A DNA stretch of 64,000 nucleotides from Psychrobium sp051201665 (GCF_051201665.1 NZ_CP179210.1:1116001-1180000); one strand, 5' to 3'. Positions 42,753-52,347 are shown, counted from the first letter of the stretch. Translations and numbers: made by a program. The notes: generated by a model from the sequence alone, not told the origin.

Positions 42753-43924
42753 TGCTGGTAGACTTTTTCTTCACGTTACGTAAATACGAATTAAAAGTAA
42801 GCGTCCGTGAATTACTTGATTTGATTAATGCGCTTGAGAAACAAGTGGTGTTTGGTGATATCGACCAGTTTTATCAACTTGCACGTATTGTGATGATCAA
42901 AGATGAAAGCCATTACGATAAATTTGATCGCGCTTTTGCCGATTATTTTGAAGGTGTTAGCTCGATAGATTTATTTGATAAAGACATTCCCGATGACTGG
43001 CTACGTAAAGAGCTGGAAAAGTTTTTAACTGACGAAGAAAAAGCCAAACTTGAAACCTTGGGCTCGCTTGATGAATTGCTTGATACACTGCAACAGCGTT
43101 TAAAAGAGCAAGAAAAGCGCCACCAAGGTGGTAATAAATGGGTTGGCACAGGCGGTACATCGCCATTTGGTGCTTATGGTTATAATCCTGAAGGTGTGCG
43201 TATTGGTCAGGCGGGGAACCGCCACAACCGTGCTGCTAAGGTGTGGGATAAACGTGAGTTTGCCAATTTAAGCGATACTGAGTTATTGGGCAGTCGTAAT
43301 ATGCAGGTGGCGCTGCGCCGTCTTCGAAAGTTTGCCCGTGCTGGCGCGCAAGATCAGTTAGATCTAGAGCAGACGATTAAATCAACCGCCAATAATGCTG
43401 GTTATCTTGATATAAAAATGAAAGCTGAGCGTCACAATGCCGTTAAGGTGTTAATGTTTTTTGATGTCGGCGGTTCAATGGATCCCTACATCGAACAAGT
43501 TGAGCAACTTTTTAGCGCCGCTAAAACAGAGTTTAAACACCTTGAGTATTTCTATTTTCACAACTGCGTTTATGAAACAGTGTGGCAAGACAATAGTCGT
43601 CGTTATACTGATAAAAAAGAGGTGTGGGAGCTTATTCGAACCTACGGTCGTGACTATAAAGTTATTTTTGTTGGTGACGCGTCAATGGGACCCTATGAAA
43701 TTAGTTATCCCGGTGGCAGTGTCGAGCATTGGAATGAAGAAGCGGGTGAAGTATGGCTTAATCGCTTAACCAGTCACTTTGATAATGTGGCTTGGCTTAA
43801 TCCCGTTAAAGAAGCGCATTGGCAATATACTGTGAGTATCGACTATATTAAGCAGCTAATGAGTGACAATATGTTTCCAATGACGATTGCAGGTTTGGAA
43901 AGTGCAATTAAGTCGTTACGTTAA
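42752..43924 (+). CDS. VWA-domain protein, CoxE-like
   Basis: The 390-residue protein partners the MoxR-type ATPase. The N-terminal half is helical and charged (LRKELEKFLTDEEKAKLETL). A Gly-rich linker (GTGGTSPFGAYGYNPEGVR) leads to a von Willebrand A domain with a MIDAS variant FFDVGGSMDPYIEQVEQLF, as in CoxE-type proteins. A later metal-site residue may be D of VGDASMGPYE. It probably recognises the client protein. The one-base overlap with the ATPase gene implies coupled translation. Confidence 0.9.
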   Translation: MLVDFFFTLRKYELKVSVRELLDLINALEKQVVFGDIDQFYQLARIVMIKDESHYDKFDRAFADYFEGVSSIDLFDKDIPDDWLRKELEKFLTDEEKAKLETLGSLDELLDTLQQRLKEQEKRHQGGNKWVGTGGTSPFGAYGYNPEGVRIGQAGNRHNRAAKVWDKREFANLSDTELLGSRNMQVALRRLRKFARAGAQDQLDLEQTIKSTANNAGYLDIKMKAERHNAVKVLMFFDVGGSMDPYIEQVEQLFSAAKTEFKHLEYFYFHNCVYETVWQDNSRRYTDKKEVWELIRTYGRDYKVIFVGDASMGPYEISYPGGSVEHWNEEAGEVWLNRLTSHFDNVAWLNPVKEAHWQYTVSIDYIKQLMSDNMFPMTIAGLESAIKSLR

Positions 43925-43967
43925 ATAGCCTAAGCTTGGGATAAATAGTTAATAAGGAGAAAGCCCA

Positions 43968-45122
43968 GTGAGTACTGAGATTTTGAGTAAAAATGATACA
44001 AAAGATCGTATCACTCCTGTGGCGTTTGCTCCAGATAATCGACTATTTGACCTGCCGCTCGCTAGACCATGGCGCCGCGGCGGTGCCATGTTGTGTGATT
44101 TGATGATTGTTGCAGTGCTAACAGCCATGGATGACGTGTTTTTAATAAGTTTGCTGTTGGTGGTTTGGTTGTTACATAAAGCTAAACAATGGCGTTTGTT
44201 AGGTGTATTAGGACGTTATGGAGTATGGGCTATTCGCGGGGGGAGTTTGCTGATTATTATCGCGGGCTTTTATGCTAGTAGCGTGCTCTTTTTAGATAAT
44301 GATTCTACATCGGATGATGATTCTAAATTGGTGGGCGACTTGGCAATGAACGCATTGGGCGCCCTGCATGGCAGTCAGTGCCAAACAGCTGAATGTTGGC
44401 AAGAAATATTAGAGCCAATCGTAGACGAGAGCTTGAAGAGTAGTGACCAACTCAATGCGTTAAATCCAGTGGAGTTTGTGGAAACTTTCACTGAAAATAG
44501 TGAATTAATAAAAGAAGAAAAAGAAAAACTCATTCAATGGGCTAAAGATAATCCTAAATGGAAAGTTGATGATGTCGTCGTTACATCCCCAAATAGTGTA
44601 TCCGACGGTGTGCCTGCTAATTCAAACTCAAATAACACAACGACTGACAGTAGTGAACCTAGTGCAAGAAGTGAAGCGTCGTCACCAATGCAATGGATAA
44701 TGGGGATTATTGACGACTTGGGATTAGGATTTGGTTTTGCTGCGATCTATTTTACGTGCTTTACCGCATGGTTTAACGGCCAAACATTAGGTAAAATGCT
44801 GTTTAATACACGCGTTTTACAATTAAGTAATGAGCCGATGGGTTTGTGGGATGCATTTGGTCGTTACGGTGGATATGGTGCTGGCTTAGCAACGGGGTTG
44901 TTAGGCTTTTTTCAGATCTACTGGGATGCCAATAGGCAAGCTATTCAAGATAAAATATCTGCAACGGTTGTTGTTGATTTAACGTTGGCAGCCAAAGAAA
45001 AAAAGCTTGTTGTAATGCGTCAGCATGAAGAAATTATTAAGCAAAATAAAGAGGCCCAAGCTGCAACGTCAGCATTATCAAAAGGGTCGAGTGAAACACC
45101 GCCAGAGCGGTTGGAGAATTAA
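43968..45122 (+). CDS. RDD-family membrane protein
   Basis: The 384-residue protein starts at GTG with AAGGAGA upstream. The RDD domain begins with RPWRRGGAMLCDLMIVAVL and ends with hydrophobic segments near 255-275 and 305-325 around GQTLGKMLFNTRVLQLSN. An unusual insertion of about 160 residues between the transmembrane parts is acidic and Ser/Asn/Thr-rich (NSNSNNTTTDSSEPSARSEA) and contains two cysteines. It is probably periplasmic. It belongs to the MoxR/VWA run and ends four bases before the FabH-like gene. Function is unknown; some RDD proteins move ions. Confidence 0.82.
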   Translation: MSTEILSKNDTKDRITPVAFAPDNRLFDLPLARPWRRGGAMLCDLMIVAVLTAMDDVFLISLLLVVWLLHKAKQWRLLGVLGRYGVWAIRGGSLLIIIAGFYASSVLFLDNDSTSDDDSKLVGDLAMNALGALHGSQCQTAECWQEILEPIVDESLKSSDQLNALNPVEFVETFTENSELIKEEKEKLIQWAKDNPKWKVDDVVVTSPNSVSDGVPANSNSNNTTTDSSEPSARSEASSPMQWIMGIIDDLGLGFGFAAIYFTCFTAWFNGQTLGKMLFNTRVLQLSNEPMGLWDAFGRYGGYGAGLATGLLGFFQIYWDANRQAIQDKISATVVVDLTLAAKEKKLVVMRQHEEIIKQNKEAQAATSALSKGSSETPPERLEN

Positions 45123-45126
45123 TTAA

Positions 45127-46245
45127 ATGTCTATTGTGATTAGCGGAACGGGTTTGTATACACCCCCTCATAAAATATCTAATGATGAATTGGTTGGCGC
45201 ATTCAATCAATACGTTACTGAGTTTAATCAACAAAATGCGCAAGCTATTGAAGCGGGAGAGTTAGAAGCGCTTAAACCATCAAGTAGCGAGTTTATTACA
45301 AAAGCATCTGGTATTGAAAATCGTTATGTGATGACCAAAGAAGGCATCTTAGATACCAAAAAAATGATGCCATTAACGCCGCAGCGCAATAATGATGAAG
45401 TCTCTATTCAAGCCGAGATGGCGATAGGTGCTGCAAAACAAGCGTTAGAAGCAGCGAATAAAAAGCCAGAAGATATTGATTTAATTATTGTCGCTTGTTC
45501 ATACACGCAACGTGCTTACCCGGCCATTGCGATTGAAGTTCAACAACAATTAGGCTGTGGCGGCTGGGCATTTGATATGCTGGTGGCTTGTTCGTCTGCG
45601 ACTTTTGGCATCATGAACGCGTCAAATGCATTAGAGGGCGGCACTGCTAAATCAGTCTTGGTGATTAGTCCTGAAATTGCTTCGCCACAAATTAATTATC
45701 GTGATCGTGATAGCCACTTTATATTTGGCGACGTAGCAACGGCTGTAGTTGTTGAGAAAGAAGAAACGGCAACTAGTGAACATGCATTTAGAATTTTGGC
45801 TAAAAAGCCGATGACGAGTTTCTCGAATAACATTCGTAGTAATTTTGGTCATTTAGCGCGCCATACACCAGAGGAAGCCTTTGAAGGCGATAAGCTTTTT
45901 GTGCAGCAAGGTCGTAAGGTATTTAAAGAAGTTCTGCCGATGGTATCTAAACTCATCGATGAGCAAATGTCACTAGCAGGTATTGAGAAAAATGACTTAA
46001 AACGTCTATTTTTACATCAAGCAAACATTAATATGAATACTTTTATTGCAAAGAAAGTATTAGGAAGGGATCCTATTGGCAACGATGCGCCAATTATTCT
46101 TAATGAATTTGCAAATACGGCTTCCGCCGGTTCAATTATCGCATTCCACCGTTTTCATGATGACATGGTAAAAGGTGACAAAGGCATAATTTGTTCATTT
46201 GGTGCGGGGTATTCTGCAGGCTGCTTGATCATCGAGCACATATAA
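45127..46245 (+). CDS. Beta-ketoacyl-ACP synthase III-like enzyme
   Basis: The 372-residue thiolase-fold enzyme has the KAS III triad: Cys in VACSSATFGIMNASN, His in FLHQANINMNTF and Asn in NEFANTASAGSI. It is longer than E. coli FabH (about 317) by an N-terminal insertion near residues 20-80, as in the second FabH-like group of marine gammaproteobacteria. It should condense an acyl-CoA with malonyl-ACP, starting fatty-acid or other acyl chains. It follows the RDD gene by four bases with GGAG in that gene's end. Confidence 0.9.
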   Translation: MSIVISGTGLYTPPHKISNDELVGAFNQYVTEFNQQNAQAIEAGELEALKPSSSEFITKASGIENRYVMTKEGILDTKKMMPLTPQRNNDEVSIQAEMAIGAAKQALEAANKKPEDIDLIIVACSYTQRAYPAIAIEVQQQLGCGGWAFDMLVACSSATFGIMNASNALEGGTAKSVLVISPEIASPQINYRDRDSHFIFGDVATAVVVEKEETATSEHAFRILAKKPMTSFSNNIRSNFGHLARHTPEEAFEGDKLFVQQGRKVFKEVLPMVSKLIDEQMSLAGIEKNDLKRLFLHQANINMNTFIAKKVLGRDPIGNDAPIILNEFANTASAGSIIAFHRFHDDMVKGDKGIICSFGAGYSAGCLIIEHI

Positions 46246-46269
46246 GCTCTGCTGCATAAATTAATAATG

Positions 46270-46586
46270 CTAGGGTCTGTTGATCTTTGTGGTTTAAATT
46301 TTGTTCAATCTAAAAGGATTGTGGGCAAGGCATGAGGATTGATGCTGGGTTTACCCCAGTGAATGACGAATAACGCCGCACAAAATACTTTTAGGTGAAT
46401 CCTACGGACAGCATTTGTTTGTTATTTCTACGGCGTTATCGCCTATTCGTGTATTGCTACATGGATGTAGCTCATTAGGATAATGCAGGAGCTATTATCG
46501 AGCCAGCTGCACCACATAGGCTCTGCCTTGTAGAAACCCCAAACAAATTGCTGCAAAAATGAACTCAAAAGATCAACAGACCCTAG
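46270..46586. mobile_element. 317-bp MITE with IS5-like ends
   Basis: Inverted ends GGGTCTGTTGATC / GATCAACAGACCC are flanked by CTAG on both sides (46270-46273 and 46583-46586). CTAG fits the YTAR target duplication of IS5-type elements. No transposase frame is inside. The element fills most of the gap between the FabH-like gene and rsuA, and its right end is 34 bases before rsuA, so it may carry part of that gene's promoter. Confidence 0.82.
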
Positions 46587-46620
46587 TGTTCGTCATTAGC
46601 ATTTTTTTTGGAAGTCATTA

Positions 46621-47313
46621 ATGATTCGACTCGATAAGTTCTTAAGTGATAACGCAAATTTAACGCGCAAAACCGCCAAGCATGCATTACATCGCGGTGA
46701 TGTGACGGTTGATGGTGTGGTGGTAAAGAAACCTGACATCAAAATATCAAATCAACAGGTTAGATTAAATGGGGAACTGATAGAGATCGTTGGTGATCTC
46801 TATATAATGTTACACAAGCCTGCTGACTATGTGTGTTCAACCGTTGATGATGATGGTTTGAGCGTGCTTAATCTCATTGATGCACCTTGGCGTGAAAAGT
46901 TACATATTGCTGGTCGATTGGACAAAGACACGACAGGATTAGTGCTGTTAACAAGTGACGGAAAGTGGTCGCATCAGGTGACTTCACCAAATGCGAAATG
47001 TACCAAAGAATATTTAGTGACGGTTGAACGGCCACTTAGTAATGAGCTAGTTACTGAGTTTGAAAATGGGATCATGCTAAATAATGAAAATAAACCAACG
47101 AAACCAGCCCAATTGACTATTCTTAGTGAATATCGCGCTAAGCTAGTTATTAGTGAAGGAAAGTACCATCAGGTTAAGCGCATGTTTGCCGCCGTTGGCA
47201 ATCATGTTAAAATATTGCACCGTTCGCGCGTCGGTGAGCTTGTTCTTGATGAGTCACTTAAAGAAGGGGAATGGATAAAACTAACTGAGCAGCAATATTT
47301 ATCATTTAGCTAA
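46621..47313 (+). CDS. rsuA: 16S rRNA pseudouridine(516) synthase
   Basis: The 230-residue protein has an N-terminal S4 RNA-binding domain (MIRLDKFLSDNANLTRKTAK) and the RsuA/RluB catalytic domain with the active Asp in AGRLDKDTTGLVLLTSDG and a C-terminal KYHQVKRMFAAVGNHV motif. It converts U516 of 16S rRNA to pseudouridine. It is preceded by a MITE and has no close operon partner; the regulator gene at 47395 is 81 bases away. RsuA assignment over RluE or RluF rests on length and end motifs. Confidence 0.9.
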   Translation: MIRLDKFLSDNANLTRKTAKHALHRGDVTVDGVVVKKPDIKISNQQVRLNGELIEIVGDLYIMLHKPADYVCSTVDDDGLSVLNLIDAPWREKLHIAGRLDKDTTGLVLLTSDGKWSHQVTSPNAKCTKEYLVTVERPLSNELVTEFENGIMLNNENKPTKPAQLTILSEYRAKLVISEGKYHQVKRMFAAVGNHVKILHRSRVGELVLDESLKEGEWIKLTEQQYLSFS

Positions 47314-47394
47314 TTCTTTAGTTGTAATGTGTAATAAATATAGTAACTTAGTGTTAAATGTGCTGTACAAGTAAACTGGAAATTACGAATAGAC

Positions 47395-48660
47395 ATGTCA
47401 AAACTATTGATTATCGAAGATAGTCCTTTAATCCGCAAGGTTATCAAGCATTTAGCTGCAACTGAATTAAGTTGTGAATTTGATTTTGCGCAAGATCTAG
47501 CCCAAACCAAAGAGTTGATTGCTCAGAATGATTATTTCTTAGCACTTGCCGATCTGAACTTACCTGATGCTCCTAACGGAGAGGTCGTGCAGTTGACGAT
47601 GGAAAAGGGAATTTCAACCATCGTCTTAACGGCTACGACTAATGAAGAACTACGGAAAAAGCTCATTTCAATGGGGGTGCTCGATTACATTTTTAAAGAA
47701 AATCGAGATTCTTATGTAAGTGCTATTAGGCTCATCAATCAGCTAATCCTCAACAAGGATATTAAGGTATTGGTAGCTGATGACTCTAAAACACTACGCA
47801 GTTATATTAGTTCTCAATTATCCAAGTTACTCTATCAGGTTGTGGAAGCTGAAAACGGCGTCGACGCCATTAAGCGATTAACTGAGCATACGGATATTGA
47901 GCTGCTCATCACTGACTATAATATGCCAAAGATGAACGGTATCGAGTTAATTCGCCATGTGCGACAAAGTCGTTTACGTGATGAGTTCCCAATTATTGGG
48001 CTGTCATCGTCTAACGATCCAACATTGTCGGCTCGGTTTATTAAGCACGGTGCAAACGACTTTTTGATTACTCCATTCATGCAAGAAGAGTTTCAATGGC
48101 GAATTATCAAAGCGATGGAGCAGATAGCTTTAATTCGTGAAATTCGTGATGCGGCCAATCGTGATTATTTAACAAAACTTTATAACCGACGTTACTTCTT
48201 CAACACTGGTGAGGCGGCTTTTGAACAAGCGCAGACTGAAAGTTCTAATTTTTCAGTGGCGTTAATGGATATCGATTTCTTTAAAAAGATTAACGATAAC
48301 TACGGCCATGATGTTGGTGATGCTGTACTTATTGAAATGGCGGCTGTACTCAATAAATGGTTTGATGGCATGTTAGTCGCTCGTTACGGCGGTGAAGAAT
48401 TTATTGTTGTTATCCAAGAGCTCAACGCGAGCAAAGTAAATACGCTGTTAAACGCTTTTCGTGAGTTTCTTGCTAGCCAGCAATTTGATATTGATGAGCA
48501 TACAATCTCCTTTACGGCGAGTATTGGCGTCGCGAATAATATTGGTCAGGTAGAATTACTTGATGATCTTATTAACAATGCGGATGTTGCTTTGTATCAA
48601 GCCAAAGAAAGTGGTCGTAATGTGGTTATTTGGGAAAACGAACCGTTAGGTTTTGATTAA
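47395..48660 (+). CDS. Response regulator diguanylate cyclase (two REC domains plus GGDEF)
   Basis: The 421-residue protein has two receiver domains. REC1 is residues 3-120 (LLIIEDSPLIRKVIKH, acceptor Asp in LADLNLPD). REC2 is about 125-245 (VLVADDSKTLRSYIS, Asp in LITDYNMPKMNGIELI). A GGDEF domain follows, with ALMDIDFFKKINDNYGHDVG and the active loop RYGGEEF. GGEEF is catalytically competent, so it should make cyclic-di-GMP when phosphorylated. No histidine kinase is adjacent. No RxxD inhibitory site is obvious just before GGEEF. Confidence 0.93.
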   Translation: MSKLLIIEDSPLIRKVIKHLAATELSCEFDFAQDLAQTKELIAQNDYFLALADLNLPDAPNGEVVQLTMEKGISTIVLTATTNEELRKKLISMGVLDYIFKENRDSYVSAIRLINQLILNKDIKVLVADDSKTLRSYISSQLSKLLYQVVEAENGVDAIKRLTEHTDIELLITDYNMPKMNGIELIRHVRQSRLRDEFPIIGLSSSNDPTLSARFIKHGANDFLITPFMQEEFQWRIIKAMEQIALIREIRDAANRDYLTKLYNRRYFFNTGEAAFEQAQTESSNFSVALMDIDFFKKINDNYGHDVGDAVLIEMAAVLNKWFDGMLVARYGGEEFIVVIQELNASKVNTLLNAFREFLASQQFDIDEHTISFTASIGVANNIGQVELLDDLINNADVALYQAKESGRNVVIWENEPLGFD

Positions 48661-48679
48661 CTTACGCAAATTACAAAAG

Positions 48680-48714
48680 AGGCCTAACGTCGATAAAATG
48701 TCGGCAGTAGGCCT
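48680..48714. terminator. Stem-loop after the diguanylate cyclase gene
   Basis: AGGCCTA (48680-48686) and TAGGCCT (48708-48714) can pair, with inner CGTCGA/TGTCGG partial pairing. It lies 20 bases past the stop. There is no strong T tract. The rest of the gap to dusA (to 48913) holds no gene. Confidence 0.4.
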
Positions 48715-48913
48715 TACAAATCAATGCGGTTGTGAATGCTATTCAATTCATTAATGAAATTTGCAATTCTATGTCATCGTCCTATTTTTTGGGCGTGCTT
48801 TTAACACGCATAATTGTTAATTATTTTTGTGCGTCACCAACCTTTCCATTACAATCCCACCCATTAAAAAATAGCGCCGCTTTTTGGCGTGTTATCGTTA
48901 AGAGTTAGACCAC

Positions 48914-49879
48914 ATGAATTCACACAGAATCTCCATTGCACCCATGCTTGATTGGACCGACCATCACTATCGTTATATGGCGCGGCTGATTAGCAAGCAT
49001 CAACTGTTGTATACCGAAATGGTGACAACGGGGGCGATTATTCATGGTAAAGGGGATTACTTATCGTACAACGAGGAAGAGCATCCGTTAGCGCTTCAAC
49101 TTGGCGGAAGTAATCCTGCTGATTTGGCGACTTGTGCAAAGAAAGCACAAGAATATGGCTATGATGAAGTGAACATTAATGCTGGTTGCCCGTCTGATCG
49201 CGTTCAAAACGGTAAGTTTGGTGCTTGTTTAATGGCTGAGCCTAAGCTGGTGGCTGAAGCTGTTGATGCTATGCGCTCTGTGGTTGATATTCCGGTGACA
49301 GTGAAACATCGTATTGGGATTGATGAGTTAGATAGCTATCAGTTCATGACTGACTTTGTGGGTGAAGTGAGTGAAGCGGGTTGTGAAACCTTTATTGTGC
49401 ATGCGCGCAAAGCATGGCTGAGTGGTTTAAGTCCTAAACAAAATCGTGAAATTCCGCCTCTTGATTATGAACGTGTGTATCAGTTGAAACGTGACTTTAG
49501 TGATTTAGTCATTTCGATTAACGGCGGGGTGAAGAGTCTTGATGAGGCTAAAATGCATCTTGAGCATGTTGATGGTGTAATGATTGGCCGTGAGGCGTAT
49601 CAGAACCCGTATGTGTTGGCGCCGGTTGATAGTTTGTTTTTTGATGATCACAGTGAGGTGTTAACGCGTCATCAGGTGATTGAAAAAATGCTACCGTATA
49701 TAGAAAAGCATATTAGTCATGGCGGTAAGCTCAATCATATCTCTCGTCATATGTTGACGATGTTTATGGGCGTGACTGGCGCGAAACAATGGCGACGTTA
49801 TATCAGTGAAAATGCGACTAAGCAGGGCGCTGGTGTTGAAGTTATTGAGCAGGCGTTAACGTTTGTAGGCCAAGACTAA
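48914..49879 (+). CDS. dusA: tRNA-dihydrouridine(20/20a) synthase
   Basis: The 321-residue flavoprotein reduces uridines in the tRNA D-loop. It has the Dus TIM-barrel motifs: RISIAPMLDWTDHHYRYMAR at the start, NINAGCPSDRVQNGKFGACL with the catalytic Cys, VTVKHRIGID, and INGGVKSLDEA with IGREAYQNPY for FMN phosphate binding. The length and the DWTDHHYR start are typical of DusA rather than DusB or DusC. It is a single gene with its own upstream region. Confidence 0.94.
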   Translation: MNSHRISIAPMLDWTDHHYRYMARLISKHQLLYTEMVTTGAIIHGKGDYLSYNEEEHPLALQLGGSNPADLATCAKKAQEYGYDEVNINAGCPSDRVQNGKFGACLMAEPKLVAEAVDAMRSVVDIPVTVKHRIGIDELDSYQFMTDFVGEVSEAGCETFIVHARKAWLSGLSPKQNREIPPLDYERVYQLKRDFSDLVISINGGVKSLDEAKMHLEHVDGVMIGREAYQNPYVLAPVDSLFFDDHSEVLTRHQVIEKMLPYIEKHISHGGKLNHISRHMLTMFMGVTGAKQWRRYISENATKQGAGVEVIEQALTFVGQD

Positions 49880-50027
49880 GTATTCATTTGGCTAAATCGA
49901 CGAAAATATAGTGTTGTTCGTTGGTTTGTTAAATTTTAATGTTGTATAGTTATTAAAATTCAACTAGTTAGTTATTTGGCACAGAGTTTGATTAACTAAC
50001 GTATATTTGATTATTTTGGAATTTTTT

Positions 50028-50234
50028 ATGAGCTTATTACATCGTTTTAGAAAAGATACTGCTAATGGATTGGTTGCTGGTATTTGTGCGGGCATTGCTC
50101 GTGGATTAAATGTCGAGCGTAAATGGGTTCGTATTGCTGCATTAGTTAGTTTGTTGTTATTTAATGTCGCAACGGTAATTCTTTATATTATTTTGGCCGT
50201 AGTACTTCCTCCTAAAAATCGTTGGCTTGACTAA
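50028..50234 (+). CDS. PspC-domain small membrane protein
   Basis: The ATG at 50028 (MSLLHRFRKDTANGLVAGIC) is the best start; an in-frame TTG at 50007 would add seven hydrophobic residues. The 68-residue protein is a PspC domain: a charged start, GICAGIARGLNVERKWVRIA, then one transmembrane helix ending in VLPPKNRWLD. PspC proteins sense or respond to envelope stress. pspA and pspB are not adjacent, so it is a stand-alone PspC-like gene. A strong terminator follows. Confidence 0.82.
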   Translation: MSLLHRFRKDTANGLVAGICAGIARGLNVERKWVRIAALVSLLLFNVATVILYIILAVVLPPKNRWLD

Positions 50235-50252
50235 CGTTTCTTCTATTTATAA

Positions 50253-50288
50253 ACAAAACGCGATTGGATTGATTCAATCGCGTTTTGT
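50253..50288 (+). terminator. Strong terminator after the pspC-like gene
   Basis: ACAAAACGCGATTG (50253-50266) pairs perfectly with CAATCGCGTTTTGT (50275-50288), with an eight-base loop. Flanking A and T runs make it useful in both directions. Confidence 0.78.
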
Positions 50289-50356
50289 TGTGTTTATTGC
50301 TTGCAAGATTTACGCGTTTGCTGGCACACTCTGATTTCTTATTGAGAGGGTTTTTC

Positions 50357-51343
50357 ATGATTAAATTTAATAAAAACATAGTGGCGGGAGTCGTTGCTGG
50401 TGTTGTTGCCGTTGGCGCGGTGTTATCAATTTGGTGGGACATTGAGCCGGATGTGGCTAATGTTAAGCAGTTAAGTATTGAGCAGGCTCAAAAACTAGGT
50501 GTTGAACCTGTTACTGGTTTTGCAACAATGACGGCGGTTATTAGCGTTACGGATACGCTGTTGAATAAGCCTGGCGGTTATTTAACGAATGATAAAATGT
50601 ATCCGTCGGTATTGATGGATAATATGCCTGCGTTTGAGTTTGGCGCTTTACAACAAGTTCGTGATTTGTCGTTGGTGTTACGTAATGATTTGTCGCGCTC
50701 TCAATCACAATCGGTTGAAGATCCTGATTTAGTTAAAGCACAACCGAGTTTGAATTTTAGCAACAACAGTTGGATATTCCCGAGTACGGAAAGTGAATAT
50801 AAGAAAGCGCTGGAACATTTCAATCAATATCGCACGCGTTTAGCTAACCCTGCATCTGATGCACAGTTTTATGCCCGCGCAGACAATTTAGCAGAGTGGC
50901 TGAAAGAAGTTGAGAAACGGTTAGGAAGTTTATCGCAACGTTTAAGCGCCAGTGTTGGGCAAGAACGTTTAAATACTGATTTGGCAGGCGATAGTGCAGC
51001 AAAACAATCGACTCGTGCGATGGCTAATCAGTTAGTAAAAACAAGCTGGTGGAAGCTCGATGATGTGTTTTATGAAGCACGTGGTTCAAGCTGGGCACTT
51101 ATTCATTTCTTAAAAGCGATTGAAATTGACTTTCATTCTGTGCTTGAAAAGAAGAATGCGTTGGTTAGCTTACAGCAAATCATTAGAGAGCTGGAGCAAA
51201 CGCAAGAAACGATTTGGTCGCCAATGATTTTAAATGGCAGTGGTTTTGGGCCGATGGCTAATCATTCTTTAGTCATGGCTAACTATATTTCTCGTGCTAA
51301 TGCTGCGATAATTGACCTTAACACCTTGTTACAACAAGGGTAA
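50357..51343 (+). CDS. DUF2333 family membrane-anchored protein
   Basis: Start at 50357 with GAGAGG upstream; an earlier in-frame start would reach back into the terminator. The 328-residue protein has an N-terminal anchor (KNIVAGVVAGVVAVGAVLSI), then a periplasmic helical domain typical of DUF2333. Features include DTLLNKPGGYLTNDKMYPSV, DNMPAFEFGALQQVRDLSLV and SSWALIHFLKAIEIDF. Function is unknown, but the family is conserved in gammaproteobacteria. It is followed after 77 bases by an outer-membrane barrel gene. Confidence 0.85.
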   Translation: MIKFNKNIVAGVVAGVVAVGAVLSIWWDIEPDVANVKQLSIEQAQKLGVEPVTGFATMTAVISVTDTLLNKPGGYLTNDKMYPSVLMDNMPAFEFGALQQVRDLSLVLRNDLSRSQSQSVEDPDLVKAQPSLNFSNNSWIFPSTESEYKKALEHFNQYRTRLANPASDAQFYARADNLAEWLKEVEKRLGSLSQRLSASVGQERLNTDLAGDSAAKQSTRAMANQLVKTSWWKLDDVFYEARGSSWALIHFLKAIEIDFHSVLEKKNALVSLQQIIRELEQTQETIWSPMILNGSGFGPMANHSLVMANYISRANAAIIDLNTLLQQG

Positions 51344-51420
51344 TGACAGCAATTAGCGTTTTATCATTATTGCTGCAGATAACTAATTTTATATTTATAT
51401 TTTGAAATCAAGGATTTGGA

Positions 51421-52170
51421 ATGACTTTTAAGAAACTAGCACTTGCGTCAGCATTAGTAACTGCATTTGCATTACCTGCTAAAGCGGATGTATTAGGTGT
51501 TTATGTAGGTGCCCAAGGTTGGCAAAATGAAGCAACTGGTGGCTTTTCTCAAAACGCTAACTTAGTTGATTTTTCGTTTAACGAAAAAACGAATACTAAT
51601 CTTTATTTAAAATTTGAGCATCCAATTCCATTAGTACCAAATGCTCGTATTCGCGTTGGTAAATTAGAAACTGATGGCTCTGCTGCGTTAACGTCATCTT
51701 TTACTTTTGGTGGTGAAACGTACCGTGTTAATGACAACATTGATACGACGCTAGACTTCACTAACAACGATGCGACTCTGTATTGGGAATTATTAGACAA
51801 CGATCTTGTAGCTTTTGATTTTGGTCTTACTGCTAAAAACATCAAAGGTGATTTTTTAGTTGAAGACGGTACTCAATCGAGCATGGAAGAAGTATCAGTT
51901 TGGCTTCCTATGGGTTACGTTGCTGCTAAAGTTCGTATTCCATTTGCTGGTTTGTATGCATATGGCGACGCAAACTTCGTTTCTTACGACGGTAGTAAAG
52001 TACATGACTATGAAGTTGGCATCGGTTATGACCTCATTGATAATCTTGCTGTCGATGTTGCGTTAACAGCAGGTTATCGTGAAGTGGTAATTGAGCTTGA
52101 TGATGTTGATGATATTAATGCTGATCTAGAATTTTCTGGTTTCTTTGCAGGCTTAGAAGTTCACTTCTAA
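51421..52170 (+). CDS. TIGR04219-type outer-membrane beta-barrel protein
   Basis: The 249-residue protein has a signal peptide cut after LPAKA and a barrel-like body starting DVLGVYVGAQGWQNEATGGF, with alternating strands (LYLKFEHPIPLVPNARIRVG) and a C-terminal phenylalanine (SGFFAGLEVHF) as expected for BamA-dependent insertion. It matches the TIGR04219 family of small outer-membrane barrels, whose role is unknown. It has its own strong terminator. An AAGGA-type site lies before the ATG. Confidence 0.85.
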   Translation: MTFKKLALASALVTAFALPAKADVLGVYVGAQGWQNEATGGFSQNANLVDFSFNEKTNTNLYLKFEHPIPLVPNARIRVGKLETDGSAALTSSFTFGGETYRVNDNIDTTLDFTNNDATLYWELLDNDLVAFDFGLTAKNIKGDFLVEDGTQSSMEEVSVWLPMGYVAAKVRIPFAGLYAYGDANFVSYDGSKVHDYEVGIGYDLIDNLAVDVALTAGYREVVIELDDVDDINADLEFSGFFAGLEVHF

Positions 52171-52191
52171 GCGGCTAAAACGCATTAATTT

Positions 52192-52230
52192 AAAGCACGT
52201 TTCTTGTTTTTGGGAAACGTGCTTTTTTGT
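52192..52230 (+). terminator. Terminator after the outer-membrane barrel gene
   Basis: AAAGCACGTTTC (52192-52203) pairs with GAAACGTGCTTT (52214-52225) and is followed by further T. It lies 21 bases after the stop. Confidence 0.8.
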
Positions 52231-52347
52231 GCCTAGATTCTTATATATCAAAAAGAGATAAAAAATCTATTTTTATTCTTTTATGTTATTCATAACGCAA
52301 GTTACCATATTTGAATTCGCAATAGGGCGTCTTTCAGGTGATTTGCA

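Noticed and set aside
43461..43530. VWA protein with a defective metal site
   Set aside because: DVGGSM is a usual variant in CoxE-type VWA proteins, not evidence of inactivity.
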